DNA from: Bosea sp. F3-2
Lineage (GTDB): Bacteria > Pseudomonadota > Alphaproteobacteria > Rhizobiales > Beijerinckiaceae
Direction: 5' to 3'
DNA: 64,000 bases
Assembly: GCF_008253865.1 (NCBI RefSeq)
Contig: NZ_CP042331.1
Span: forward strand, 3,382,001 to 3,446,000
Each line of letters begins with the position of its first letter. Position 1 is the stretch's first letter. Below the pieces are notes generated by a model that worked only from the letters and a program-made list of their open reading frames with translations, searched no databases and was not told the origin of the DNA. Below are positions 25,457 through 34,650 of the stretch, one piece after another. The position numbers and the translations under genes were made by a program.

Positions 25457-25972
25457 ATGACAGCGCAGATACACTCCCTCTGGCTCATGGCGTCGCCCTC
25501 CGACGAGGCGATGCTGACCGGTCTCGTCGGCGATCTGGCAGGGCGTTTCGGCACCCTGCTCTTCGCGCCACATCTGACATTGCAAGGTGACACGACGATG
25601 CCACCCGCCGCGCTCGAACGCGCGGCGACAGCGGCCGCCGAGAGCATCGCTGCCTTCTCGGAACCCGTGGCGTGGGTCGAAGGGAGCGAAGCCTTCTTTC
25701 GCTCCTTCTATGCCCGCTTCGCGGTCTCGCAACCGCTGGCGTCGCTCAAGCGTGCGCTCGATCCGGAAGGCTTCGACAGCTTCGTGCCGCATGTCTCGCT
25801 GCTCTATGGGCCGGTCGAGGCCGCTGCCAAGGCAGCCGCCATCGCGGAGGTCAACACGCGGCTCGCCGGCCGTGCGATCCATTTCGACCGGATCGGCATC
25901 GTGACGTCGGGGCAGGACATCCCGATCGCGGAGTGGCGGGTCGTCTGGCAGACAGGGCTGCGTTCGAGCTGA
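25457..25972 (+). CDS. 2H phosphoesterase family protein (cyclic phosphodiesterase-like)
   Basis: A 171-residue protein with two HxT/Sx motifs: HLTL (in FAPHLTLQGD) and HVSL (in FVPHVSLLYG). This is the hallmark of 2H phosphoesterases, and the N-terminal IHSLWLM resembles plant and fungal 2',3'-cyclic nucleotide phosphodiesterases (CPDase). The substrate could be an RNA 2',3'-cyclic end or ADP-ribose 1',2'-cyclic phosphate. The start is uncertain between ATG 25433 and ATG 25457; the latter gives the usual family N-terminus. It is divergent from the ABC importer and not obviously linked to it. Confidence 0.78.
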   Translation: MTAQIHSLWLMASPSDEAMLTGLVGDLAGRFGTLLFAPHLTLQGDTTMPPAALERAATAAAESIAAFSEPVAWVEGSEAFFRSFYARFAVSQPLASLKRALDPEGFDSFVPHVSLLYGPVEAAAKAAAIAEVNTRLAGRAIHFDRIGIVTSGQDIPIAEWRVVWQTGLRSS

Positions 25973-25993
25973 GCAGCTCACGCCCACGCCACA

Positions 25994-26093
25994 CCGTCAT
26001 TGCGAGCGCAGCGAAGCAATCCAGGGGGACTGGGTGAGACGTTCAACCCAGTCCCCCTGGATTGCTTCGTCGCTTCGCTCCTCGCAATGACGG
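25994..26093. repeat. 100-bp near-perfect palindromic intergenic element, family B
   Basis: CCGTCATTGCGAGCG at 25994 returns as its inverse at the 26093 end, and AGCAATCCAGGGGGACTGGG pairs with CCCAGTCCCCCTGGATTGCT around a central loop of about 10 nt. The outer arms differ by a small insertion (GCGCAGCGAAGC versus GCTTCGTCGCTTCGC). It sits between convergent genes. Elements starting CGTCATTGCGAG are dispersed in many alphaproteobacterial genomes (from memory). Confidence 0.8.
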
Positions 26094-26105
26094 CAAGCGG
26101 CTGAG

Positions 26106-27896
26106 CTACTCGCCGATCAGCTCACGATTTCGGCGGCTGACCTCGTCGCTATAGCGCTTGATCGCGTGCGCTTCGCTGAGGATGCCCACGAGCCGGCGGC
26201 TGTCGCGATCGGCGACGACGGGCAGCGCCTCGCTCTCGGACTCGTCGAAGAGCTTCAGCGTGTCGCGCACCGACATGTCGGTCAGCAGCATGCGATCGGG
26301 ATTGCGCAGCAGATGGCGCACGGTGCGCGGCGCTGGCTCGGCCGCGGCCTCCTCGTCCAGCGCCGGATCGGGCTCGTAGAGCGCGCCGGGCGGCACCATG
26401 CCGGCATAGGCATCGCCGGGGCCGATCGCGACGAGGTAGTTGGTGGAACCCGGCGGGTATTTCAGCCGCGCCTCGGCGATGGTGGCGTCGGCTGCGATTT
26501 TTGGCACCTCGATACGCATCATGCTGCCGGCGGTGAGGTCCCGCATCCAGCCGACGTCATGGGCGCCGCGGATGCTCTCGCCGCGCAGGTGGAAGCGCCA
26601 TGTCGCGAAGGAGAAGCCGAAGAGGCGACGCGTCACGAGCGAAGCCGCGCCGGCCGCACCGACGATGGCGAGCGTCAGCTTGAGATCACCGGTCATCTCG
26701 AGCGCCAGCAAGGCCATCGTCATCGGCCCGCCGACGATCGAGACCGCGAGCGAGCTCATGCCGACCAGAGCAAACAGCGTCTCATGCCCCGCAAGGTTCG
26801 GGAAGGCGAGCGACAAGACGCCGATGAAGAGGCGCCCGGTCAGCACGCCGAGCAGCAGCGAGGCGAAGAACAAGCCGCCGCGGAAGCCTGAGCCGATAGA
26901 TATCGAGGATGCCAGCGCCTTGGCGAGAAGGACCAAGGCGAAGAGCGCCAGATTCGTGTCGATCCCGAGATAGAGATTGATCGCGCCGTGACCGGCCGAG
27001 AACACCGACGGGCTCCAGATCGCCAGCGCACCGACGAGGAGGCCGCCAAAGGCCGGCCTCAGCCAGGTCGGGATCCGCGAGCGCCGGAAGCCGGCCTCGA
27101 CGAAGGCTGCGGCGCGCATGACGACGATGCCGGCGAGCCCGCAGGCCGCGCCCAACATGACGACGAGCGGCAGGTCGGAGACGATGATCGGCCCGATCGG
27201 CGGCACCTCGACCGCGAGCAGCGAGGGCGCAAGCAGGCTGTGGGTCACGGTCGCCATGAAGGTTGCAGCCATCACCGGCACGAAAGCGGCGATCGAGTAG
27301 CTGCCGAGGATGAGCTCGAAGGCATAGAAGGCGCCGGTCAGCGGTGCATCGAAGGCCGCCCCGATGGCGCCACCGGCGGCACAGCCGACCATCAGGCGCA
27401 TGTCGGCCCGGCGCAGGCGCAAGCGGCGTGCGATATGGGAGGCGAGCCCGCTCGCGGCCTGGGTATAGCCCGCTTCGAGGCCTACCGAGGCGCCGGCGCC
27501 GCTGGAGCCGATCGTCTGGAGCGCAACGAAGACGCTGTCGCGCAGCGACATTCGTCCGCCATGCAGCGCATTGGCCTCGATCGGGTCGATCGGCTGCTTG
27601 CGCCGGCGGAAGAACAGCCAGGACGCCACGCCGATGGCGAGACCGCCGAGGACAGGACCGACGAGGGCCCGCCAGGTCGGGATCGTCGTGGTGATCGACA
27701 GGCGCTGGCCATGCGCCAGTCCGAAGATGAGCTCATGCAGAAGCTGCGTCGTGAGCGACATCGCCAGCACGATCAGCCCGGCGAAGACGCCAACCACGGA
27801 GGCCAGCACGACGACGCCGATTTCGCTGGAGCGGACGAGCGCGCGCCAGCCCTGCGGCGCATCGCCCGCTCCGGCCGTTGCTGGGGTGGCTTTCAC
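26106..27896 (-). CDS. ClC family chloride channel/antiporter with C-terminal CBS domain
   Basis: About 596 residues. The membrane part (roughly 25-430) carries the ClC selectivity motifs in modified form: GSSGAGASVGLEAGYTQ, retaining the gating Glu in GLEAG, and GSGFRGGLFFAS. Residues about 450-590 form a CBS pair (ending PVVADRDSRRLVGILSEAHAIKRY). ClC proteins move chloride or fluoride, some in exchange for protons; the CBS pair may bind adenine nucleotides. The start is uncertain: GTG 27896 or TTG 27905, neither with a clear ribosome binding site. Confidence 0.88.
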   Translation of the reverse strand: MKATPATAGAGDAPQGWRALVRSSEIGVVVLASVVGVFAGLIVLAMSLTTQLLHELIFGLAHGQRLSITTTIPTWRALVGPVLGGLAIGVASWLFFRRRKQPIDPIEANALHGGRMSLRDSVFVALQTIGSSGAGASVGLEAGYTQAASGLASHIARRLRLRRADMRLMVGCAAGGAIGAAFDAPLTGAFYAFELILGSYSIAAFVPVMAATFMATVTHSLLAPSLLAVEVPPIGPIIVSDLPLVVMLGAACGLAGIVVMRAAAFVEAGFRRSRIPTWLRPAFGGLLVGALAIWSPSVFSAGHGAINLYLGIDTNLALFALVLLAKALASSISIGSGFRGGLFFASLLLGVLTGRLFIGVLSLAFPNLAGHETLFALVGMSSLAVSIVGGPMTMALLALEMTGDLKLTLAIVGAAGAASLVTRRLFGFSFATWRFHLRGESIRGAHDVGWMRDLTAGSMMRIEVPKIAADATIAEARLKYPPGSTNYLVAIGPGDAYAGMVPPGALYEPDPALDEEAAAEPAPRTVRHLLRNPDRMLLTDMSVRDTLKLFDESESEALPVVADRDSRRLVGILSEAHAIKRYSDEVSRRNRELIGE

Positions 27897-28011
27897 TGTG
27901 ATCAAGGCAAGGCCCGACAGGCTCGTTCGTCACGTCGGATCGCGGTCGCATATCGCCGCCGCCAGAACAAGACGACCAGGCGATGCCACGCCTGCGCCTG
28001 CCGCGGGACCG

Positions 28012-28491
28012 CTACGCGACGGGCACGGCGAGCCCCGTCTTCACCCGGTCCATGGCGACGAAGCTACGGAACTTGCGGATATTGGGGTTGGCGAAGAAGA
28101 GCCGCCGCGTCAGCGCCTCATAGGCCGCCATGCTCGGCACCAGCACGACCAGCATGAAATCGACCTCGCCGGTGACGTAGTAGCATTGCTGCACCTCGGG
28201 CGCGGCGAGGAAGGCGGTCTTGGCCGCGTCGATGTCGACAGCCGTCTCGCTGACCAGCTCGACCTCGACGAAGAGCGTGATCGGATGGCCGAGCGCCCCC
28301 GGATCGACCACAGCGACATTGGCGCGGATGACGCCGCTCGCCTCCATCCGCCGGATACGGCGCTGGACGGCCGGAGCGGAGAGGTTCACACGCTCGCCGA
28401 TCACGCGCTGCGGCGTGGTGTTGTCCTGCTGCAGGATGGCGAGGATCGCGCGGTCGAAGGCGTCGAGGTCGTGAGCGGCGGGCTCGGGCAT
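28012..28491 (-). CDS. Lrp/AsnC family transcriptional regulator
   Basis: A 159-residue regulator. The N-terminal helix-turn-helix is in DAFDRAILAILQQDNTTPQRVIGERVNLSAPAVQRRIRRME and the C-terminal RAM/ligand domain has GHPITLFVEVEL, CYYVTGEVDFMLVVLV and RKFRSFVAMDRVKTGLAVPV. Start ATG 28491. It is divergent from the diaminopropionate ammonia-lyase gene with 101 bp between the two starts, so it is the likely regulator of that amino acid catabolic operon. Confidence 0.92.
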   Translation of the reverse strand: MPEPAAHDLDAFDRAILAILQQDNTTPQRVIGERVNLSAPAVQRRIRRMEASGVIRANVAVVDPGALGHPITLFVEVELVSETAVDIDAAKTAFLAAPEVQQCYYVTGEVDFMLVVLVPSMAAYEALTRRLFFANPNIRKFRSFVAMDRVKTGLAVPVA

Positions 28492-28592
28492 GGCGCGTCC
28501 TGAGAAACAAACTTGCATCAGCTCGCCTCAAATCCAGCGCCTTTTTCGCCCCGCTTGCAATATCCATTCATCAGCAAGTCCCCGAGGTCGCC

Positions 28593-29780
28593 ATGTTCCT
28601 GCTCAACCACCATCCCGACTACCGCTCCACTCTCCACCCCGACGATGTCGAGACGCTCGGCCCTGCCGGGGCGGATGCGATCGAGGCGCATCTGGCTGAG
28701 CGGCAGAACCATGTGCCGACGCCGCTGCACAGCCTGCCCGGCCTCGCCGCCGCGCTCGGGATCGGCGCGCTCTTCATCAAGGATGAGGGCCAGCGCCTCG
28801 GCCTCGGCAGCTTCAAGGCGCTCGGTGGCGCCTATGCGGTGATCCGGCTCGCGCTGGAGGCCGCTTCGGAGAAGCTCGGCCGCCCGTTGAGCGATGCCGA
28901 TATGAACGATCCCGCTATCCGCACTGTGGCCGCCGGAATGACCTTTGCCTGCGCGACCGACGGCAATCACGGCCGCTCGGTGGCGCAGGGCGCGCAGCTG
29001 CTTGGCGCGAAGGCGGTGATCTTCGTCCATGGCGGCGTCAGCGACGAGCGCGTCGCGGCAATCGCCCGCTTCGGCGCCGAGATGGTGCGCGTCAACGGCA
29101 CCTATGACGACTCCGTGGTCGAGGCGGCGCGTGTCGCGACCGAGCGGGGTTGGACCATCGTTTCCGATACGTCGTGGGAAGGCTATGAGCGCATCCCCGG
29201 CCTCGTGATGCAGGGCTATACCGCGATCGCCCGCGAGGCGCTGGCGCAGATGCCGGCGCAGCCGAGCCATGTCTTCGTGCAGGCTGGCGTCGGCGGCATC
29301 GCAGCCGCGCTCGCCGCCCAGATGCAGACCCGTTTCGGCGACGAGCGGCCGCTCTTCTCCGTAGTCGAGCCGTCGCGGGCAGCCTGCATCTTCGAGGCGG
29401 CACGACAGGGCCGGCCGGTCAAGATCGCCCATGGCGCGCCGACTGTCATGGCGATGCTCGAATGCTACGATCCCTCGCCGCTGGCTCTGCGCGTGCTCTA
29501 CCGCGCCGCCGACGCTTTCCTGACCGCGGAGGATTCCGATGCCGTCGAGGCGATGAACCGCCTCGCCCGCCCCGTCGCCGGCGATCCGGCCATTGTCGCC
29601 GGCGAAAGCGGCGCGGCCGGGCTCGCGGGATTGCTGGCAGTGCTGCGTAACCCGGAAGCGCGGGCGGCCCTGAAGCTTGATGCCTCCTCGCGCGTCTTCC
29701 TCGTCAACACGGAGGGCGCCACCGATCCGGCACGCTATGCCGAACTCGTCGGCCTTGAGCCCACCGAGGTCGCGGCATGA
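28593..29780 (+). CDS. dpaL: Diaminopropionate ammonia-lyase
   Basis: A 395-residue fold-type II PLP enzyme. The PLP lysine is Lys75 in LGSFKALGGAYAV; the phosphate-binding loop is near QAGVGGIAAALA; TDGNHGRSVAQGAQLLGAKAVIFVH and IVSDTSWEGYERIP are diagnostic of DpaL/YgeX. It converts 2,3-diaminopropionate to pyruvate and ammonia. The stop overlaps the start of a GST-like gene (ATGA). Divergent from an Lrp regulator. The assignment is strong. Confidence 0.93.
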   Translation: MFLLNHHPDYRSTLHPDDVETLGPAGADAIEAHLAERQNHVPTPLHSLPGLAAALGIGALFIKDEGQRLGLGSFKALGGAYAVIRLALEAASEKLGRPLSDADMNDPAIRTVAAGMTFACATDGNHGRSVAQGAQLLGAKAVIFVHGGVSDERVAAIARFGAEMVRVNGTYDDSVVEAARVATERGWTIVSDTSWEGYERIPGLVMQGYTAIAREALAQMPAQPSHVFVQAGVGGIAAALAAQMQTRFGDERPLFSVVEPSRAACIFEAARQGRPVKIAHGAPTVMAMLECYDPSPLALRVLYRAADAFLTAEDSDAVEAMNRLARPVAGDPAIVAGESGAAGLAGLLAVLRNPEARAALKLDASSRVFLVNTEGATDPARYAELVGLEPTEVAA

Positions 29781-30448
29781 CCAACCAGTCCTCCGGCGAG
29801 CGGCTGACGCTCTATTCGCAGAGCCATTCGCCCTATGCGCACAAGACCATCGTCTTCGCCCATGAGGCCGGCATCGCGGGCCAACTCGACATCATCGACC
29901 ACGAGACCAGCCCGACGAACCGCAACCCGGCCGTCTTCGCGGTCAATCCGCTCGGCAAGGTGCCGGTGCTGATCACGCCGGAGGCGGGAGCAATCTTCGA
30001 TTCGCTGGTGATCTGCGACTATCTCGACGGACTGCATTCCGGTCCGAAATTGATCCCAACAAACGGAGCCAAGCGCTGGCAGGCGCTGCGCCTGCATGCC
30101 GTGGCGCAGGGACTGTGCGATGCCGGCATCGCCCTGCGGTGGGAGACGCTGCGCCGGCCGGAGGCTCTGCGCTACCCGCCGCTCCAGGAGGGCCAGACGG
30201 CGAAGCTCGTCGAATCCTATGACCTGCTGGAGCGGCAGGAGCCGCTCGACGGCCCCGTCGATATCGGGCAGATCGGATTGGCGACGGCGCTGGCCTGGCT
30301 GGAATTCCGAGCACTGCCGGATTTCCGGACCAAGCGCCCCCGGCTGACACGCTGGTACGAGGAATTCTCGCAGCGCCCCTCGATGCGCGCGACCGCCTAT
30401 CACGGCGAGACTCAGGACGGCCCGGCGCCCGCCGCCATTGCCGGATGA
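29777..30448 (+). CDS. Glutathione S-transferase family protein
   Basis: A 223-residue protein with a thioredoxin-fold N-terminus (LTLYSQSHSPYAHKTIVFAHEAGI and GKVPVLITPEAGAIFDSLVICDYL, the family's cis-Pro and Ser-rich glutathione-binding segment) and an all-helical C-terminal domain. SPYAH replaces the active Cys/Ser motif common in GSTs. It is co-translated with dpaL, an arrangement seen elsewhere, but its role with diaminopropionate is unclear. Confidence 0.88.
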   Translation: MTNQSSGERLTLYSQSHSPYAHKTIVFAHEAGIAGQLDIIDHETSPTNRNPAVFAVNPLGKVPVLITPEAGAIFDSLVICDYLDGLHSGPKLIPTNGAKRWQALRLHAVAQGLCDAGIALRWETLRRPEALRYPPLQEGQTAKLVESYDLLERQEPLDGPVDIGQIGLATALAWLEFRALPDFRTKRPRLTRWYEEFSQRPSMRATAYHGETQDGPAPAAIAG

Positions 30449-30505
30449 CCGGCTGACGTCGTAGCAGGGGCGCGCGGCCCGCTCCGGCCGCGCCGGAGGC
30501 CGCCC

Positions 30506-31702
30506 ATGAAGCTTCGTCCCGATACGCTGGCGATGACCGCCGTCCTCGCCATGCTGACGGCGCTCGGCCCCCTCTCGACCGATTTCTACCTGCCGTCCCT
30601 GCCCGAGATCGCGCGGGTGATGGAAACCGATGTCGCCGGCGCGCAGGCGACGCTCTCGTCCTTCCTGTTCGGCTTCGCCGCTGGGCAGCTCTTCTGGGGG
30701 CCGCTTTCGGACCGTCTCGGCCGCAAGCCCGTCCTGCTCGCAGGCTTGAGCCTTTTCACGCTGGCGACGCTGGCCTGTGCGCTCGCGCCTTCGATCGGAG
30801 CGCTGACATTCGCGCGGGCGCTGCAGGCGCTCGGGGCCTCGGGTCCGATCGTGCTCGGCCGCGCCATGGTGCGAGACCTCTATGACGGGCCGCGCGCCGG
30901 CCGCGAGCTCGCGCGCATGGGCATGATCATGGGGCTTGTCCCAGCCGTCGCACCGGTGATCGGCGGCGTGCTGCAAGTCGCCTTCGGCTGGCGCTCGACC
31001 TTCCTCGCCTCGCTCGCCTTCGGGCTAGCTCTTGCTGCCGTCATCATCACGATCATGCCGGAGACGATGCGCGTGCGCTCACCGCACCCCCTCTCGCCGA
31101 TCGCCATCTTCCGCGGGTTCGGCGTGCTGCTGCATAACCGCGCCTTCCGCGTCTATGTCGCGCTCACCGCGCTGGCCTATGCCGGGCTCTTCGCCTTCAT
31201 CTCCGGCTCGTCCTTCGTGCTGATCGGCATCTACGGGCTGACGCCGGTGGAGTATGGCTTCTCCTTCGGCTTCGGCGTGCTCGGCTTCATCCTCGGGACG
31301 ATCATCGCCCAGCGCCTCGTCGGCCGGCGCGGCATGGACGGTGTGATCTCCCTCGGAGTCGCCTGCCTCGCCGGGGGCGGGCTCGCCATGCTGGTCGGTG
31401 TCCTCACCGGTTTCGGCGGGGCGGCAGGCGTCGTCGTGCCGATGGCGCTCTATGCCTGCGGCGTGGGGCTCACCATGCCGCAGGCCCAGGCCTCCGCGAT
31501 GATGCCTTTTCCGGACCGCGCCGGCGCGGCGTCGTCCTTCAACGGCCTGTGCCAGATGCTGCTCTCGGCCTGCGTCGGGCTGCTCGTCGGCCATCTGCTC
31601 AAGAACGCGGCGCTGCCGCTGCCCATGGTCATGTCGACGCTCGGCGTCGCCGCCCTGGTGCTGTTCCGGGCGACGCGTGCCATCCGCGGAGCCAAGGTCT
31701 AA
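30506..31702 (+). CDS. Bcr/CflA family multidrug efflux transporter (MFS)
   Basis: A 398-residue major facilitator with 12 hydrophobic segments. The N-terminal signature LGPLSTDFYLPSLPEIARVM and the motif A-like GQLFWGPLSDRLGRKPVLLAGL are typical of Bcr/CflA drug:proton antiporters, as is ARALQALGASGPIVLGRAMVRDLY. Substrate unknown. It ends 6 bp before the stop of the convergent PBP1A gene. Confidence 0.92.
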   Translation: MKLRPDTLAMTAVLAMLTALGPLSTDFYLPSLPEIARVMETDVAGAQATLSSFLFGFAAGQLFWGPLSDRLGRKPVLLAGLSLFTLATLACALAPSIGALTFARALQALGASGPIVLGRAMVRDLYDGPRAGRELARMGMIMGLVPAVAPVIGGVLQVAFGWRSTFLASLAFGLALAAVIITIMPETMRVRSPHPLSPIAIFRGFGVLLHNRAFRVYVALTALAYAGLFAFISGSSFVLIGIYGLTPVEYGFSFGFGVLGFILGTIIAQRLVGRRGMDGVISLGVACLAGGGLAMLVGVLTGFGGAAGVVVPMALYACGVGLTMPQAQASAMMPFPDRAGAASSFNGLCQMLLSACVGLLVGHLLKNAALPLPMVMSTLGVAALVLFRATRAIRGAKV

Positions 31703-31708
31703 GCGGCC

Positions 31709-33859
31709 TCAGCCGCCGAAGAGTCGCTCGAAGAAGTTGCGCTCCTGCGGCGCCGGCTTCACCCAGGCGCGATCCGAGCTGGCGGGCTGAGCCGGCGCGG
31801 GCGTGCCGGCATCGGCCACCGGCGCGCCGTCGCCGAAGATCGTCTTCGGCGCGCCCTGCCAGAAGCCGCCGGGCAGCGGGATGGGCTGGGCGCCGGCATG
31901 GGCGGCCTTCATGTACTTGCCCCAGATCTCGGCCGGCAGGCCGGAGCCGGTGACGCGCTTCATGGTGGAGTTATCGTCATTGCCGACCCAGACGGCGGTG
32001 ACGAGGCGGCCGGTGAAGCCGACGAACCAGGCGTCGCGATAATCCTGCGTGGTGCCGGATTTGCCGCCGACCTCCCAGCCGGCGAGGTTGACCTTGCTGC
32101 CGGTGCCGCCGGTCATCACCGCGTGGAACATGGTGTTCATCATCGCGAGCGTCTGCGGCTGGATCACCGGGCCGAAATTATTCGCCTTGCGGGCATAGAT
32201 CACCTTGCCGTTGGTCGAACGCACCTCGCGGATGACATAGGGCAGCACCGATTGGCCGCCATTGGCGAAGCTGGCATAGGCGGCCGTCATCTCCAGCGGT
32301 GTCACCTCGGAGGTGCCGAGCGACAGCGACGGGTTGGGCTGCAGCGGCGAGGTGATGCCCAGGCGCTGCGCCGTACGGATCACCTCGCGCGGCGTCACCT
32401 CCTGGATCAGGCGGGCGACGACCGTATTGAGCGAATGGGCGAAGGCGGTCTGCAGCGTCACCGGGCCGCGGAAGCTGCGGGAATAGTTCTCCGGCTCCCA
32501 GCCCTTGATCGAAACCGGCGAGTCGTCGCGGATCGTGTCCGGCGTCATGCCCTTCTCGATCGCGGTCAGATAGACGAAGGGCTTGAAGGAGGAGCCCGGC
32601 TGGCGGCGCGCCGCCGTCGCCCGGTTGAACTGGCTCTTGGTGTAGTCCCGCCCACCGATCAGGGCGCGGATCGCTCCGTCCGGCGCAAGCGACACCACCG
32701 CACCCTGCGAGGCGTTGAGCTTGGCACCCTGCGCCGAGAGCGCATCGACGAGGATCGTTTCGGCCGAGCTCTGCAGCTTGGTATCGAGGGTGGTAAGCAC
32801 GGTCACGTCGCCTTCGACCGCGCCGATGAAGTCATCCAGCACGTCCATGACGTAATCGGCCGCATAGTTGACCGAGCCGGCGCCGACGCGCTCGGGCACT
32901 TCGGCCGGCGTGGTCAGCGCGGTCTTGGCTGCCGCCTGCGAGATGAAGCCCTGGTCTGCCATCGCTGCGATGACGAGCTGGGCCCGCTTCTCGGCCGCCT
33001 CCGGATTGCGGTTGGGTGCCAGACGCGACGGGGCCTGCACCAGGCCGGCGAGCATCGCCGCCTCCGCGATCGTCACCGAGCGCGCCGACTTGTTGAAATA
33101 GCGCTGCGCTGCCGCCTCCACGCCATAGGCGCCAGAGCCGAAATAGACGCGGTTGAGATAGAGCTCGAGAATCTGGTCCTTGGTGTAGGTGCGCTCGAGC
33201 CAGAGCGCCAGGATCGCCTCCTGGATCTTGCGGGCGGCGGTGCGCTCCTGCGTCAGGAAGAGGTTCTTGGCGAGCTGCTGGGTCAGGGTCGAGCCGCCTT
33301 GCGCCACGCCGCGGCCGCGCAGATTGGTGACGAGCGCGCGGCTGATGCCGATCGGGTCGATGCCGAAATGCTCGTAGAAGCGCTTGTCCTCGATCGCGAC
33401 GAAGGCCTTGGGCAGATAGGGCGGTATCTCGCCGATGGTGATGGTGCGCCCGCCGGTCTCGCCGCGATTGGCGAGCAGCGAGCCGTCGGCGGCGAGGATC
33501 GCGATGTTCGGCGGCCGCTTCGGCACGGTGAGCTGGTCGATCGGCGGCAGTTGCGAGGCGTGATAGGCGATGAAGCCACCGAGGCCGATGGCGCACCACA
33601 GGCCGAGCACCATCGTCCAGTAGAACAGCCCGCCGAGCAGCGAGCGCCGCCGGCGCCCGCGGCGCTTGCCACCACCGCCTCCACCGCTGCGCTTGTTGCG
33701 CACCGGCTGGCTACGCGGCTGCGGACGCGGCGCTGCGCGATGACGGTGAAGCGGGCGATCGTCGTCGGAAAGGCGCATGTCGAAATCGTCGCGGCTTGCG
33801 CCGCTCTCTTCGTCGAAGGACGGCTCGCGCCGCTCGCCTCGTTTGATCCGGTCGTTCAT
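31709..33859 (-). CDS. Penicillin-binding protein 1A, bifunctional peptidoglycan synthase
   Basis: A 716-residue protein. A basic Gly/Arg-rich cytoplasmic tail (about 1-72) leads into one TM (about 74-100). The glycosyltransferase domain has IEDKRFYEHFGIDP (catalytic Glu157) and GGSTLTQQLAKNL. The transpeptidase domain has the SxxK in RQPGSSFKPFVYL, the SxN in HSLNTVVA, and KSGTTQDYRD. It polymerises and cross-links lipid II. ATG 33859 gives the shortest reasonable tail with ribosome binding site GGGGCAGG. The promoter region holds a perfect TTAA-N7-TTAA motif and a GANTC site, which suggests cell-cycle control. Confidence 0.93.
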   Translation of the reverse strand: MNDRIKRGERREPSFDEESGASRDDFDMRLSDDDRPLHRHRAAPRPQPRSQPVRNKRSGGGGGGKRRGRRRRSLLGGLFYWTMVLGLWCAIGLGGFIAYHASQLPPIDQLTVPKRPPNIAILAADGSLLANRGETGGRTITIGEIPPYLPKAFVAIEDKRFYEHFGIDPIGISRALVTNLRGRGVAQGGSTLTQQLAKNLFLTQERTAARKIQEAILALWLERTYTKDQILELYLNRVYFGSGAYGVEAAAQRYFNKSARSVTIAEAAMLAGLVQAPSRLAPNRNPEAAEKRAQLVIAAMADQGFISQAAAKTALTTPAEVPERVGAGSVNYAADYVMDVLDDFIGAVEGDVTVLTTLDTKLQSSAETILVDALSAQGAKLNASQGAVVSLAPDGAIRALIGGRDYTKSQFNRATAARRQPGSSFKPFVYLTAIEKGMTPDTIRDDSPVSIKGWEPENYSRSFRGPVTLQTAFAHSLNTVVARLIQEVTPREVIRTAQRLGITSPLQPNPSLSLGTSEVTPLEMTAAYASFANGGQSVLPYVIREVRSTNGKVIYARKANNFGPVIQPQTLAMMNTMFHAVMTGGTGSKVNLAGWEVGGKSGTTQDYRDAWFVGFTGRLVTAVWVGNDDNSTMKRVTGSGLPAEIWGKYMKAAHAGAQPIPLPGGFWQGAPKTIFGDGAPVADAGTPAPAQPASSDRAWVKPAPQERNFFERLFGG

Positions 33860-33928
33860 CCTGCCCCGTTCGGCCCACACGCCGCCCTGCAATGCGGTCA
33901 GGTCACACAGGATTCAAACATGGCGCTT

Positions 33929-33943
33929 TTAAGGGACAGTTAA
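33929..33943. promoter_or_regulatory. CtrA-box-like TTAA-N7-TTAA upstream of the PBP1A gene
   Basis: TTAA at 33929-33932 and 33940-33943 are exactly 7 bp apart, matching the CtrA core consensus of alphaproteobacteria, 70 bp upstream of the PBP1A start. A GATTC (33911-33915, a CcrM GANTC site) lies between box and gene. In such GC-rich DNA a chance TTAA pair is uncommon but possible. The remainder of 33860-34124 shows no other feature. Confidence 0.4.
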
Positions 33944-34124
33944 GGGTGCGCTGCGGCCGCGAAGGCACAGTCGTCGCGAGAACGTGATCGAACTTGCAAA
34001 TGCGCAAACGAAATCGTCATCGAACGGGATATTGCGCAAAATCAAAAGCCCTGCCTAAAAGCCGGACGGGAAACGCGCAGGAACCTATCGCCATTCGTTT
34101 CGTTTTCGTCGACAGAGGACACAG

Positions 34125-34517
34125 ATGAACTCGCTTAATCGCTATGCGCCGCATGTGCTCGGCCTGCTGCGTATCGTCACCGCACTGATCTTCATCCTGC
34201 ACGGCACGCAAAAGCTCCTCGGCTTCCCGGCTCCGCCGGCCGGCGGCGCGCTGCCCTCGGCCTTTACGCTTATGTGGTTCGCGGGCGCCCTCGAACTCGT
34301 CGGTGGCCTGCTGATGCTCGTCGGCTTCCAGACCCGAATTGTCGCCTTCGTCCTCTCGGGCCAGATGGCCTTCGCCTACTGGATGGCGCATGCGCCGAAG
34401 AACTTCTACCCGGCGCTGAACGGCGGCGACGCGGCAATCCTCTACTGCTTCGTTTTCCTCTACTTCGTCTTCGCCGGCGCCGGCGCCTTCGCAATCGACA
34501 AGGAAAGCCGCGCCTGA
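34125..34517 (+). CDS. DoxX family membrane protein
   Basis: A 130-residue protein with about four TM helices: VLGLLRIVTALIFILHGTQKLLGFP, FTLMWFAGALELVGGLLMLVGFQ, IVAFVLSGQMAFAYWMAH and ILYCFVFLYFVFAGAGAFAID. It fits the DoxX/DoxD-like family, found in small oxidoreductase-linked or quinone-related complexes, often induced by oxidative stress. Ribosome binding site GAGGAC. No functional partner adjacent except convergent thioredoxin. Confidence 0.88.
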   Translation: MNSLNRYAPHVLGLLRIVTALIFILHGTQKLLGFPAPPAGGALPSAFTLMWFAGALELVGGLLMLVGFQTRIVAFVLSGQMAFAYWMAHAPKNFYPALNGGDAAILYCFVFLYFVFAGAGAFAIDKESRA

Positions 34518-34597
34518 ATTCAACGGCCGTAGAGCCTCTTTCCCGCGGAGGCATTCCGGCAGGATTGGTGTCTCCCCGTCCAACTCGACGAATCGAA

Positions 34598-34627
34598 AAG
34601 GCCCGCTTCCAACCGGAAGCGGGCCTT
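34598..34627. terminator. 13-bp hairpin terminator between doxX and trxA
   Basis: AAGGCCCGCTTCC (34598-34610), loop AACC, GGAAGCGGGCCTT (34615-34627). On the minus strand it is followed by TTTTCGATT, so it best terminates trxA; it may also serve the convergent doxX gene, after which only CTTCTTC follows. Confidence 0.75.
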
Positions 34628-34650
34628 CTTCATGAGAGACTCGAGGGTGT

